A DNA stretch of 64,000 nucleotides from Nectonema munidae. Lineage: Eukaryota; Nematomorpha; Nectonematoida; Nectonematidae. Positions 1 to 11,303 of this stretch are shown here, one piece after another. Position numbers and translations under genes: made by a program. Within the stretch, counting starts at the first letter, position 1. Every line of letters starts with the position of its first letter. The stretch spans positions 1,285,501 through 1,349,500 of the forward strand of contig JAUIRK010000993.1 of NCBI GenBank assembly GCA_030549495.1, written 5' to 3'. The notes under the pieces are model-generated. The model did not search any database. It was not told the DNA's origin and worked only from the letters and a program-made list of their open reading frames with translations.

Positions 1-43
1 CAGAAGCTAACTGCTCTCTTGCTTCGATCTTCGCCATAAAGCA
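1..43 (-). CDS. PX/SNX-like gene, first bases of a further exon (partial)
   Basis: After a pyrimidine-rich CTTGTTTAG acceptor, phase 0 translation gives a short helical stretch (AKIEAREQLAS) that would extend the region after the PX domain. It runs off the window edge, so only the splice site and phase support it. Confidence 0.4.
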
Positions 44-3000
44 CTAAACAAGAGAAAGAAAGATATACAGCGGGTTCACTCTTTTGACAAGCACTCATCC
101 CTCCCACATAAGGAAATGGAATTGTGTATGTGTATACGGGGTCGGCATTAAGGGTTCTTAGGCCCCCGGCAAAACACTGATAAGGGGCTTGAATATCAAC
201 TTTTATGAGCTAGAATAAAAGCAATTCCAAAGATCAACTCCTCTCCCCTCATCGATTTGTAACGATTTAATAATCAAAAATTTAATAGCAAAAGAAGTAT
301 TTGTTTTGAAATAAATAGGGGGAGCAGAAAACGCAACTTACTTTAAGAGCACTTTCAAGAAGCAGTTTGTAGTCGTAATTCCATTGCTTTTGACGAACAA
401 AGAATTCATCGTAGTCAGTAGTGGTCGTACTTTTTCGCTTTTCCGATACTACAGAAGTGAATTTATCGAGAAAGCCCTTCTTAAACTTGCCGTGAGGAGG
501 AGCTTGTTTCTCCACCAAAAATCTCTCAAGACAAATGTCTCGAGAAAAGACAGGGTGAGTGAGCAAGGAGAGAAAATAGCGCTCTGCGATCATGATATCA
601 AACTTAGTGCAGGCTGAGGAAGGTACTGCTGGGGCAGATTGAGGGCCGGTTGGCGGTGAAGTTGGGGAGTCTAGCACGCCTTTCTCAGGCTTGCAAAAGA
701 GAGGAGGCAGAATTGAGCCGTGAGCTTGATTTTGCGTTAACAAACAATGCTCCAGCCATTCAATGTCTTCGTATGAGCGAAAAACTTCAAAGCATTTATT
801 CGTAGACTTCTGAAAATGATGAAAAAGCAAGATGAATGTCTGTCTGCATATTCTACTGGCGTACCGAAACGGCAAAACGAAGCAACTCGACAGAGCATTT
901 CTACTTCTTCTAGACCTCAAATACGCACAGTATCTCTCAAAAGTGGAAAAATTTCTCTCTGTAAAGACAGCTTCTATTTAAAGAAATAAATTTAAATTCA
1001 GTATGAATTTCATAAATTTTAAAATTTATTAAAAAAGTTGTAGAAGGCGCAAGTGTTGCTCAGATTTTTTAGAAAAAGGTTCTTTTTTAACTTATATACA
1101 AAAAAATAATACATTGCCAATATTAATCAATCACTTTTTTGAATAAAATGAATGCCAAAAGATACAAAATTTTACGTTTTGTGTAAAAATTAGAGAAAAA
1201 AATTTTAAACTGCCAAAAATTTTATAATTATTGTGAGCAGTTAAAAGAAATAGCATCATATTTCCTTTATTTCCAATTGCTACGGTTTTCCTACCAAAGT
1301 CCATCATTTCAAGAGGATTTCGTCTTTTTCTCCTTCATATCTCGATTTATCGCTATATGTACCAACCTCTAGAGGTCTAGAGGAATTAGTAACAGCAGCA
1401 TTCCTTTTCTTTAAGTCAAAATTAGGTTTTTCCTAATTCTGATCTTACTTCAAACAATTATTTTTACAACGTGGCTTGTTTATTAGGAGCAAGAAAGAAT
1501 GCCTTATTACAAAAAGCGATCATCCATTAACATTACATTAACTCATTTGATCGAAAAAACAGAAGGAAAAATAAGTATGCCATTATTAGTTTTATTTTGT
1601 CCTTTCGCAATTCTATTTTGTCTTTTTGCAATTCTATATTTTGTGTTTTTTCAATCCTATTTAGTCTTTTTGCAATTCTGTTTTTTCAACTTTTTAAATT
1701 TTAGTTCTTCATTTGTTATATTTACGTAGATATAATATATATTGTTATAAATTTAGGGTTTGAGGAAATTAAATAAGACTTATTTGCGAAAAAATTAAAA
1801 ATTGAAATGATCTAGTTTCTGATTTTCTACCTAAATTCATCGTGTAAATAGTGAAAATATCAAAAAATTAAAAATAGTGCATGTCAAAGTAATATAAGTA
1901 TAACAAATGAAAGACTAAAATTAAAAAAAAGCGAATGAAACAAATTTGCAAAGAGAGAAAATCGAACTAAAAATGATATAAGATCGTTTACTATTTTTAT
2001 CCAATATTTCATCATCACACAAATACAGATATTTCATGCATCAATCAAACCAATTTCTAGACATTGCTTTGTTGGCAGATGAATTATCACAATTACAAGA
2101 GGTTTGGGGTACAGTCATGATGTGCGCAAGCAGATAAAGGAAGTTTGAGTCAAATTTAGCATGCATTGCATATATCAATTCATTCGCTTTCAACATAAAA
2201 AAATTATTTTCTATTCTTTGGCTGGCATGATAATAATATGGATTTAATCTCCTAATTTTTAATTATTCCTCACCAAACTCAGAACATCATATGGTCAGTG
2301 TGGTACAAAATTATTCTATCGAAGTTATTTATCCGAAGATTCACTAATCCCCATAAATGGACTTGAAAGCAGAGTGTGCGAACTGCACGAATTACATTTG
2401 CCTTCCCTTGCCCTTTTCGATTGCAGAGAAAAAAAGATCCAAAGCTAAAAAAATGAATAATCGTTAAGTCATTAGAACAAAGGTCTCAATCCAACCCTTT
2501 TAAGCGAAACGGTTTGGAAGTGACAAATGAAGCTAAAATCTTCTGCTTTAAGTTATTGAAAAAGAAAAGCAGAGGATAAACTTTCAAAGAAGACAACTGC
2601 TTGAAAGAGAAAATTTATTCAAATCTAAAATAATTTGTATAATGCAATATGATGCTTGAAAATTATATTCACATTACAATGTGGTAGGGCGATACACCTA
2701 ACATATGGTCTCGGACACATCAGTTGACAAGCACTGATATAGATGGCGCCCTTTGGGTTAAGATAGTGTGTGAGAAATTAAAATAACAAATATCCACAAC
2801 GATAAAATCAGAAGTGTGAAGGGATAAAAGGGAACAAATAGGAAAAAGAGATTCATGAACACAAAAGTAGGAGCTTTTATAAGCAACATTTTCTTCGATT
2901 TCAAGGAAGAATGTAGGGAAACATAGAGTGTAAACATTTGTGGCTGCTACGTCACACCATATACATAAAATCACAAAGGCAACGTGCAAAGATAAGCGTA

Positions 3001-6000
3001 TATCTTACATATTCATCTATCATGCTGATCTATTTTTGATACAAAGAATAAGTTCGACTAATTTCATTTTTGGATCTTTGACACTAAAACAGCAGTGTAA
3101 AAGAAGCCAGATGTTCTTTTGGAAGAAAAAAATACACAAATGGATAAGCATGGGCATTTTAATATTTTGATCTGTGTGCTAGCTCAAAGTTTCTTCCTTT
3201 TTAATTACCCATTTACGACCAATGTTCCTATTTTGGAACATAAGTAATTTCATCTTCGTCTGCTTTTTTCAATGACTTTGAATATAAATAGTCTGCGTTT
3301 TTTTAGATATCGTCTGCTTTGCTTGGTCTTAAATGGGTTAAACACAAAAATTTGAACCTGACGTATATATGCGAACGCAATAAATTATGTTGAAAATAAA
3401 GTCTTAAAGATCGCATGATACGCGAGAAAATTAGAAAGTCTTTTTAAAGAATTTAATTTACTCCATTAAGTCCCAATGCTCCCATTTGGGAGCATAAGTA
3501 ATTTCATCTTCGTCTGCTTTTTTCAATGACTTTGAATATAAATCGTCTGTGTTTTTTTAGATATCGTCTGGTTTCTATGGTACTTAATGGGTTAAAGATG
3601 TTTACAAATAAATAAATCGTAAAAAATAATATAAAAATGTTTTTCCATTATTTAATAGTATCGTTATTTGTTTCTTAAAAATAAAGTCCATCCTTAAATT
3701 TTTACTTTTCAAAATCCGCGTGATATTTTCCTCATAAGCAGGTAAAATATAGTGGTTATTTTGGTCGATTTTAGAGAAAAGTTCATCAAATTTTGCTACA
3801 GGTTCCAAATTTTATAATAAAAAAAGGACATGACCCTCTCTTGGAACATAAGAGAAATGAAGCGAATTGAAGGAGAAAAAAAGAGTAACCTGTTTAGCGA
3901 GAATGACGTAAATGGTAGAGCCATCACCACTACTCACGATTTCTTTCACGCGCACAACAAACTCGCAAACAGCCTCCGCATCATCAAAGGCCCTACTTGT
4001 GTCTTCTTGGCTTCTCGCATCTTCGACGCAGGAGGTCTTGGCACTTGGCACCTGGCTCTCACCCACGCTTTTCTTTTTCATTGAAGATGAAAGTGTTTTC
4101 GTGTCTCTTTCTGAAATTGCAATTAAACCAACTTAACAACACAACAAGAATTATAGCGATTTTACGTTTATATAAATTTGATTTTGGTACCATTCTCTAT
4201 ATTTCTTATCCAATTTTTGTGCAAATTATGAATAAATTTTGTTCTCTTTTGTTTTCAAAATAAGTAATTGCGGGATAGAATCCAGAAGTTGAAGCAAGAG
4301 ATCAATTTTGAAGGAATGTGTCTTCTGCGATATATGCCCTACCCACTCTCCTTCGGATTCAGGAAAGATAATCTACCTCCTAACTTCAAATACCAAAGAA
4401 TCTTTATTAATAATGAAAAAAATCTTTGCTTTCCAGACTTATTGTCCCGAAGGACAACAACTTGTTCGATGAAACATATCTCACTCTATATTTGTTTGAA
4501 ATGTTCGATATTTAAAGTTCCTTCATAAACCATCCAAAGTCTCTTCAAAAAGTTTAAAAAATAAATCATGAGAATTCGATGTGGCTTTCTTTTTAGTAAA
4601 CATATAAAACGGAAAATGTTGTTCATCTAAGTAAGCATGATTTTTCGAATTGAAAAAAGATCTTTCAAATATAGCTAATCATGTTTCTGTCTTATCCTAA
4701 ATTTAACAATGTAGATATTTTTGTTTCCTTCGATGATCCTTCGTCAAAGTCAAAATGATTTATGCTTGAAAGTAACTTTTCTTCAATTGTTCACAACTAA
4801 AACAAATATTGACCAGATAAATTCTCGACCACCTCCTCTGAACAATACATTAACTACGCTTCCTTCACTAACCAAAGGCATAAACTTAACCTAATAAAAT
4901 GTTATGCTTATAGAGCTTTTAGACGTTGCACTGACCTCCTTAAATCTTTTCATAGTGAGATCGATCAATTATGCTAGCTCTTCGATCTTAATGGTTACTC
5001 CGAAGCATTGCTAAAAAATTCATTTTAAATCTACGCGTTCCAAAACCTATGTATTTTGTCCTAAAATGCCTGCTATCTCTATCTCAATCACGTTGAACGC
5101 GGAATCAATAACAAAACCATGCAAAGCTACGCTAATCAACACCATTGAGAGTTCATTGGGTTAAAGCAAAAGTTGTGCTCCCTCTCTCATAATAAAGATT
5201 GCAGGAACAAATGCGATTATTCACGCTTTTTTAAACTTATTAAGAAGGATTCAGGTAACTCAAACTCTGATTAACGAGAGTTCTCACTTTCTTTCTGAGG
5301 GTTGAGGAGCATTTTGGAAACAGGAACACTCATTTGATTAGTTTGCACTTAAATTACTGAAGAGATTGAAAAGTTATTCAATAAGTGTAAACGTATTAAA
5401 TTGTGTGTTCATGCTCAACAACGCTAAAATGCCTGCTTGTCGAAATTGAGTGCCTCAATTGAGACCTTTTCAATTCGTCCCAAACACTTTTACCACTTTT
5501 TCGCGTTTTTAAAAGCTTACATAATGCCCAGACTTCTATTCAGTATTACAAGCACTCTTTTCCAGCTGAACTCTTTGTTTTTATAACTAAACAACATCCA
5601 GGTGCTTTTACTTGCACACCTGTTACATACGCTAAATGATGATACCCAAACATAACAGAAAAGGTATTTTGTTCAATATGCGAAAAAATGAAGCCTCATT
5701 AAAACTTGCTATGCACATGTGTACTTCATAGATGTGCCTATTTGTATTTCACTGTTTTGAACAATGCATAATTTTTCTCTAAGAAAGCTTTTTCATTCAT
5801 CATACAAGATATCACTTTCAAATAAACTAATCATACCTGATGCAGTTATCATCAATCATCATACAAAATATATTACTTTTATTAAATATACTCATCAGAT
5901 AATTATATTCATCGGGCCAAATGTATTTAGAAATTCATATAGGCGCTATCCTAGCTACACGCATACACAAAATATTAGGAAAGCCAAAAGCGCTGATGAA

Positions 6001-9000
6001 TCGGACTTCACGGTATATATCCTTACTCTTCCACGCGGCTCAGTAATAATTAGGGCAGTTAAAAGTCAATAAAGTCAACTTTTGATTCCTAATAGCACTT
6101 GTTCCAAAACACGTAAATATTCTTATTTTATCACATTTGTGCCCAAGTTATTAGGTCAACCAACAAGAGTCAACTTTAGGTCAACGTTATTAATGGTATC
6201 TTTTTTAATATAGATAAAAATACTTGTGTCTTTGGCACATAAATAAAATAATTGAAAACGTAATCTAATTCTTACAATGAACAATGAAAGATGCATTTGA
6301 TTTATATAACAAAAAATCGTATTTGAAAATGATGTATGTCGTAGTGCCACATACAGGGGAAAGATAAATTCCAGTGATTAAAAAGATTTTATCTAAAGAT
6401 CTCGTCCTTAAATAAATAAAGAGAATACTTTAAAATATTTCATGGTCTGTTACAAGTATAATATGATAATAATTGGGAAAAGTGATTATAGAATTATTTT
6501 TTAGGTCTATTTTTTACAAATAAAGTAAACTTTTTGAAGTCGTTACGTCAATCTCTATTGGGAAACTTTTCAAAATCAGTCAGAATCAATCTGAATTCCA
6601 GTTGATTTTAAAGTTGAGTGATGAAATAGCGCGTGTTTGGTTTGGTGTCCTATGATGAAGTGAAGAGTGATTAAATAACGAGTAATGAAATGTCACCTAA
6701 CTGGACATTTTACCGTGCACGCATTTTACTGGCTAAATTAACACCAAGAAAAAACTCAATAAAACGAGTTCAAAAATATGTCTTAATATTCCTACTTGTT
6801 CACAAAGTTCCTTTTATTCAGATAAAAAATGTAAAAAAAATTAAAAAAAATTACTTTTATTTTATTCTCGTAAGTGTATAAAATTTCAGCAAAATGTTCG
6901 GTTCATGCAGAAAAAACAACCAAGCAAAAGTTTTCATGCCGAAAGGATTTTTAAAAAATGGCCATTCTGCCTATTCAAACATCCATTACAGATCTGGAGC
7001 AAAAGTATTCAAATTTGGCTTACATGTGGTAAAAAAGAAAATGAATAGGACAATTTTGCAACAATTTTTTGTTAAAAATTGTGACAAAATTTACTTTTAT
7101 AATGAATGCCTATGCTTACATTTAATAAACCTAATTTGTTGTCTTCTTTATTAAATCAATCAGTTTACTTAGTCTTTCAAATCCTGTTTAAAAAAATATC
7201 CAAAACTTTTGTTTTTCTACGATGGGCTGGAAAACAGAACTTTTTTTTAAAATATAATTGGATTTAGCTTGTTCGTTTTTTGTAAAATCATTCTTTTTTC
7301 AATTTTTTTTAGCTATCTTCGAAAAACTGTTTCAAAATTAAGTATAGTAAAATAGGAATATAATTTTTTTTAATCAATAAACCTTTTAAGGTCTACAATT
7401 TTGACAGTTAATCGTTTGCTTTATTTTTCAATGGAATTTTATTAACCTAAATCAGATATTTTAATATTTTAGAATATTGGTTTCACACTGTTCCTCAAAC
7501 AATTAAACAAATGCATATTGAAGAGGAATCAAAAAATACTTCAAAAAAATTAGTCTTTTGATTTTTGGTTAATTTTTTTGTAGAGACTGAAAGTGTGTTT
7601 CATGAAGTGTAAAGTTCACTTACATGTTAAATATTTTAAAAAAAAAATTATAATAATATAAGTTTGTGTATTGTGAATGAATGAACATAAAGATCAATTT
7701 ATTTCATAAAAAAATATAAAAATGATCCATAACAAAAATCGAACTGTTTTATCTTCTTTCAGATAGTAATTTAAGAAAAATGTAATGACTTTTTCATTTC
7801 AGGGGGCGTGAGAAAGATTGGTTAGATACTGGGTTTCGATAACTCGTAATGGGTTCGATCCTGGATCATTCTTCAGAGTTCGATACAAGCGTGCCTTTCT
7901 CAATGAAAACACCAACGGCCTCTGCTGAAAAATGGGATCTGTTTGGAACTCTCTGAAATCCCTAGATTTATCAAAAGATAGTGTAAAAGGCATATTTACT
8001 TTTGTTAGAAGCTTCTTCTTTCAACTTGCTATCTTTTCTATCGCACTGGAAGAGAAAATCGTCATCGTCATCATCTTCCTCGCTATCATTCCTACCATTG
8101 AAATTTTCCTTATCGCCATGATTCGTTCCTTGATCACCTGGATTGGAAAGAGAAGCAAGATTTGATACTTCAGCAAAACTACTACCGCTGTTAGCTAAAA
8201 TGGGTTCTGGATCATCACTTTTTTTGAGTTCTTTATCTTCATCATCACTGACACTAGCTGGCAAATCTAAACAATTCATATAAGAGGTAAAAGAGAAACA
8301 GAAAAAAGAAGATTCGGCTCATGGTAAAATATAAATATACATTATATCAGACCTAGGCCGGTGAGGGGGGATCCTTGTGGGCCGAAAATTTCTTAGAGGG
8401 TAGGAACTTTTTCTTGTTTAATACTTTTGATTATAATTTCTGGTACACTTAATAAAAGCTTGAAATTTTTAATTGGTAAAAAAAGATTGTTAAATTTAAC
8501 ATCCAAATAATAATTTTTATAAGTATAACACAGCACTTAAACATCCAATTGCTCAATTTTAAAGGTAATAAATTGAAGAAGTTACAAAAATCGAGAAATT
8601 TAAAGAACTCGTTTTGTTTGGAGACTAAACAAAAGAACTTTACTACAGCCACCGCAAGCAATATTTCCAGAGAAAGGATAGGAATTCAGAAGGAATAGAC
8701 ATGCGCAAAGAACAATTTTTTTCCTAGAGAGATGAGACGGACAAGATTCAAAATAATATAACATATCATCTACTTAAATTTTTATTGGTATTTTCCACAA
8801 TTTAGTAAACAAGAACATATTATTCTTGTCTAGCGCTAAATTTGTAGCAGAATTGTATGCAGGTTTAACTAAGCCTAACCTCAATCTTAAGCCCGAAGGG
8901 TGTGCCCCCTATTATTTATACACAGAATAAAGATATAAAACGCCCTCATAATGCATGCCTTTTCTTCCAAGCCAAAGCACATACTCTAATGATATGCACT

Positions 9001-9460
9001 TCACTTATAAAATGTTTTGCAAGAGCTTATTATTACAAGTGTAGATTTATTTTTTTATAAAAAAAAACAATAAAAATTCGCGTTAAAAATAACAACTTTA
9101 TGATTTTAGGATAATTTAAATATTTGGACTCAGCACCGGTATAGAATATTTTGCTTTACTGCTCTTGGACTTAGAGTGCAAAGCAAGCATGGGTCACACT
9201 CCATATGGGAAAAAAGATACGCAGTGAATTCTAGTTTCTAGCATCCGCGGAATGTAAGCGCCAAAGTGGCAAATAATAAATAAATGCCTTACAATCATTC
9301 TCATCATTCGAAGAGTCGTCATCCACCGGCATATCAGGAACAGAAAAGGGAACCGCTTGTTGCAAGGGTGTGGTTTGTTCTGCTACAACCGGCGCTGAGT
9401 CCGTGCCATCATTATGAAAGCCTTTATCACATTCAGAATTCATCAACAAATTTAAATGAA
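1..9460 (-). CDS. Sorting-nexin-like PX-domain protein (SNX5/6/32-like), 3' part missing
   Basis: Minus-strand gene assembled from five exons: 9460-9293, 8266-8000, 4110-3890, 809-342 and 43-1 (continuing off the window). Junction phases agree throughout (1, 1, 1, 0, 0). The upstream exons encode a long acidic, low-complexity region with Asp/Glu runs. The 4110 and 809 exons join inside a PX domain: a VVRVKEI strand, then YVILAKQ, then FEVFRSYEDIEWLEHCL, which matches the PX pattern of a basic residue before a Tyr/Asp-rich WL motif. After it, THPVFSRD and DYDEFF resemble the SNX5/6 segment leading into the BAR domain. PX proteins of this family bind endosomal membranes and form SNX-BAR coats with retromer. 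Neither a start exon nor the BAR exons are in view. The PX assignment is firm; SNX5/6 is a guess from short motifs, and SNX8 or another member is possible. Confidence 0.7.
342..809 (-). CDS. PX/SNX-like gene, exon with rest of PX domain
   Basis: 468 bases (156 codons) between a TCATTTTCAG acceptor and an AAA|GTAAGT donor, both strong. Encodes the PX core FEVFRSYEDIEWL, a Pro-rich loop (LPPLFCKP then PTSPPTGP), the helix around ERYFLSLLTHPVFSRD, and a Lys-rich linker ending DYDEFFVRQKQW. The loop before the helix looks longer than in vertebrate SNX5/6. Confidence 0.8.
810..1585. other. Intron of the PX/SNX-like gene, no further feature seen
   Basis: AT-rich sequence with short poly-T and poly-A runs. 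No open frame with protein-like composition on either strand. A small CCTCTAGAGG palindrome sits near 1370. Confidence 0.5.
1588..1690 (+). repeat. Minisatellite, CTTTTTGCAATTCTATTTTGT-like units
   Basis: About four imperfect copies of a roughly 25-base unit containing TTTTTGCAATTCTATTT. The open frame over it is a by-product of the repeat. The same unit, in both orientations, recurs at 47390-47800. Confidence 0.7.
2493..2612 (+). mobile_element. Degenerate MITE of the TTAA superfamily
   Basis: Left end AACCCTTTTAAGCG and right end CTGCTTGAAAGAG are weak inverted repeats. The middle holds a TCTTCTGC / GCAGAGGA pair like that in the copy at 43463. Old and eroded. Confidence 0.4.
3205..3341 (+). 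mobile_element. TTAA-flanked MITE, subtype A
   Basis: Inverted ends CCCATTTACGACC and GGTCTTAAATGGG, right flank TTAA. A perfect 7-bp-arm hairpin, ATGTTCCTATTTTGGAACAT, lies at 3222-3241 directly inside the left end. Internal TCGTCTGC motifs recur three times. Differs at only a few positions from the copy at 52661, so it is recent. TTAA targets and CCC ends are typical of piggyBac-type elements. Confidence 0.8.
3457..3595 (+). mobile_element. TTAA-flanked MITE, subtype B
   Basis: Same interior as subtype A, but the ends read CTCCATTAAGTCCC and GGTACTTAATGG and the hairpin at 3476-3495 reads ATGCTCCCATTTGGGAGCAT. Both hairpin arms and both ends have changed together relative to subtype A. Confidence 0.8.
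3890..4110 (-). CDS. PX/SNX-like gene, exon with start of PX domain
   Basis: 221 bases, entered in phase 1 after GCAATTTCAG and left in phase 0 at CAG|GTTACT. Encodes a Lys/Ser-rich linker, then the first PX beta strands (CEFVVRVKEIV, TIYVILAKQ). A Met at 4081 could be an alternative start, but the in-frame extension to a good acceptor, with a phase matching the 8000 exon, favours an internal exon. Confidence 0.7.
4790..5250 (+). mobile_element. Retroelement fragment, possibly Penelope-like
   Basis: Plus-strand translation gives short stretches such as INYASFTNQRHKLNLIKC, AYRAFRRCTD and FHSEIDQL. These resemble the region after the polymerase in Penelope-like elements (an HK..LI....RA..IC.....F..EI pattern). 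It is broken throughout and old. A non-LTR retrotransposon origin is the alternative. Confidence 0.35.
5250..7800. other. Intron sequence, no clear feature
   Basis: Part of the same SNX intron (3889-8000 region). Two plus-strand open stretches (5764-6072, 6690-7154) have compositions expected of AT-rich random sequence and no recognised motif. Confidence 0.4.
7806..7914 (+). repeat. tRNA-derived SINE, truncated copy
   Basis: Begins GCGTGAGAAAGATTGGTTAG, carries a GGTTCGATCCTGG B-box-like element, and ends in a CAATGAAAACACC tail. It matches the fuller copy at 50083. Lies in an intron. Confidence 0.65.
8000..8266 (-). CDS. PX/SNX-like gene, acidic exon with Asp run
   Basis: 267 bases in phase 1 to phase 1, after a GAATTGTTTAG acceptor preceded by a pyrimidine-rich tract and before a GTAAAT donor. 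Contains VSDDEDKELKKSDDPEP and a run of six Asp residues. Probably disordered. Acidic N-termini also occur in SNX1/2, where short motifs recruit retromer; I see no clear such motif here. Confidence 0.6.
9293..9460 (-). CDS. PX/SNX-like gene, upstream acidic exon
   Basis: 168 bases, entered in phase 1 after a TCTTCAG acceptor and left in phase 1 at a GTAAGG donor. It encodes a hydrophilic stretch with PVDDDSSNDEND near its end. No stop in the chosen frame. The phase match with the next exon down makes a Tyr codon across the junction. An earlier exon must exist beyond 9460 because the acceptor leaves an incomplete codon and no convincing start lies here. Confidence 0.6.
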
Positions 9461-11230
9461 CTGAAGATTTAAGCTAAAAACAGTTAAAATAATTGGAAAA
9501 AAATCAGAAAAACGTTGAAGAATTTGATAATCTAAAGGTGTTAAAAAAACACAGTACTAACCACTGCACTACTGAAGGATTTAGGATACTTTGGCGCATT
9601 GAATTGAACAAATTCCAACAGAAAAAAATTATCACTGATACATAATCAATTACGTACATGCATATGTCATATATATAATGACTAAGTCAATAATCGTACA
9701 TATTAAAACTTTTTTAAATCATGAGATTAAATCATGATTACTCAAAAATACATTTCTTATGGCTTTACAAATTTGCACAAAAGATTGCATGTTGAAAAGT
9801 TTCATGCACAAAAAAAGAATTATGCTATTCTATAACAAATACATTGTAGTTATTATGACTATAAAATTTAAGCACAAATATATAAGGATTTGAGCAGAAT
9901 CGTTGTGCAAATTCTTAGGGGTGAAATGTTGCATTTTACTATTAAATTAAATTTATTAGTTTTACTAAGATTTTTTTATCTTTTTTACTTTGAAGACCAA
10001 ATATAATTTGAATGGTATTTAATAAGAAATGGTCATCTCAAGTTCATTTTTTAAAAAATTCATTCAAATGATGCATTTGATATATGAATTGTAAAGGTGT
10101 GGATAAAATCGAAAATTTATATTTGATTTATATGTTGAACAAAAACATAGAATTATTTCCTCATTTTCACAAATTGAAAGCGATTTTATGAATTAATTTT
10201 AAGCTGATAACGTTAGGGCTTTTTTGGGACGAAAAAAATGCATATTTGCGATCAAAAATCGGAAATTTTAAAAAGCATTTTTGGACATTTAATTTATACA
10301 CTTATAAAAATAGATGTATCTATTTTTCCCTTGTTGGTATAGCATCCAAGAAGTTTATACGCATGACACAGTAGCCAATGTACCGAAAATTTTTTAGTAG
10401 CTATATAATATTATGGAATAGTTTTAAACTATAATGCCTTTTATATTTAAAAAATTCTTAACTAAATTCACCAATTTTGGTATAAATAGTAATTATGAAG
10501 ATTATTATTAGTTTGCAATGGAATAAATGAAGGATGACTTGTATAAACAAAAGTATCTTAGTAGATATTCATTTCTGGCCTCTAAGATAATTTTAAAAAC
10601 ATTAATGAAAAAAATCATTTACCACTTTTTCAAAGCAGCAGGACATATCTAAAAACTAGCAAAAATATTTTCAAAACTAATGATAGAATAATCTAAATCA
10701 CCTTAGAAAAAAATGTATTATTCAATGTATGATTCTCTTCGCAAGACAGAAAAAAAATTATAAGACGAAAAGCAGATAGTCTGACAAAAAGTCTACGACT
10801 TATAAATTAAATATCAAAAGGAAAAAATAAACTTTATTACTTTGATTGAAGGAAAAAAGTGATTGAACTAATAAAAGAATTTTAATATTTTATATTGAAA
10901 TCACAACCTAAAACACACTTTTTATATACAATTTATTACAACTATTATAACTTTAAATATTAGAAAATCAGACCATTATAATTGAATATTTTATACAATT
11001 TTTAACTCAATCAAGTCCCTACACTTCACGAATACCAATCTGCCGACATTTATCAATATATGATTGAAACTCGATCTCTCACATAATTTATTTAAATATA
11101 CTATTACAATACAAAGGCATTGTTGGTTGGTTGGTTTGAGATATCAAAGCACTTTCAGCAGTTAAGCTATATGCTCGCATTATGCTTAAGATGGTTAATC
11201 ACAGTTTTTGTGAATTTGTTTTTAGAGTTG
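9461..11230. other. AT-rich stretch, no feature seen
   Basis: Homopolymer A/T runs and no long open frame on either strand. The missing 5' exon(s) of the PX gene may lie here or further right, but I could not pick one out. Confidence 0.4.
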
Positions 11231-11303
11231 GGAGCCTTGGGGATCGAACCCCTGACCTTCAACTGTTAAGCTGAGAGGTACACCCTAACAACCATGAGGC
11301 TCC
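11231..11303 (-). repeat. tRNA-like sequence (pseudo-tRNA or SINE head)
   Basis: On the minus strand the ends GGAGCCT and AGGCTCC pair over seven bases at a 73-nt spacing, and a perfect B-box (GGTTCGATCCC) is present. The T-loop is one base short if the acceptor pairs fully, and the anticodon arm does not form five pairs. It is more likely a tRNA-derived repeat than a working tRNA. Confidence 0.5.

Noticed and set aside
3830-4084. Plus-strand frames over 3830-4263
   Set aside because: Shadows of the PX exon on the other strand; no splice or motif support.
7932-8165. Hydrophobic plus-strand frame resembling a membrane protein
   Set aside because: Complement of the Asp/Glu-rich exon; poly-Asp codons read backwards give Ile/Val runs.
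11231-11303. Functional tRNA gene
   Set aside because: The acceptor and B-box fit, but the T-loop length and anticodon stem do not.
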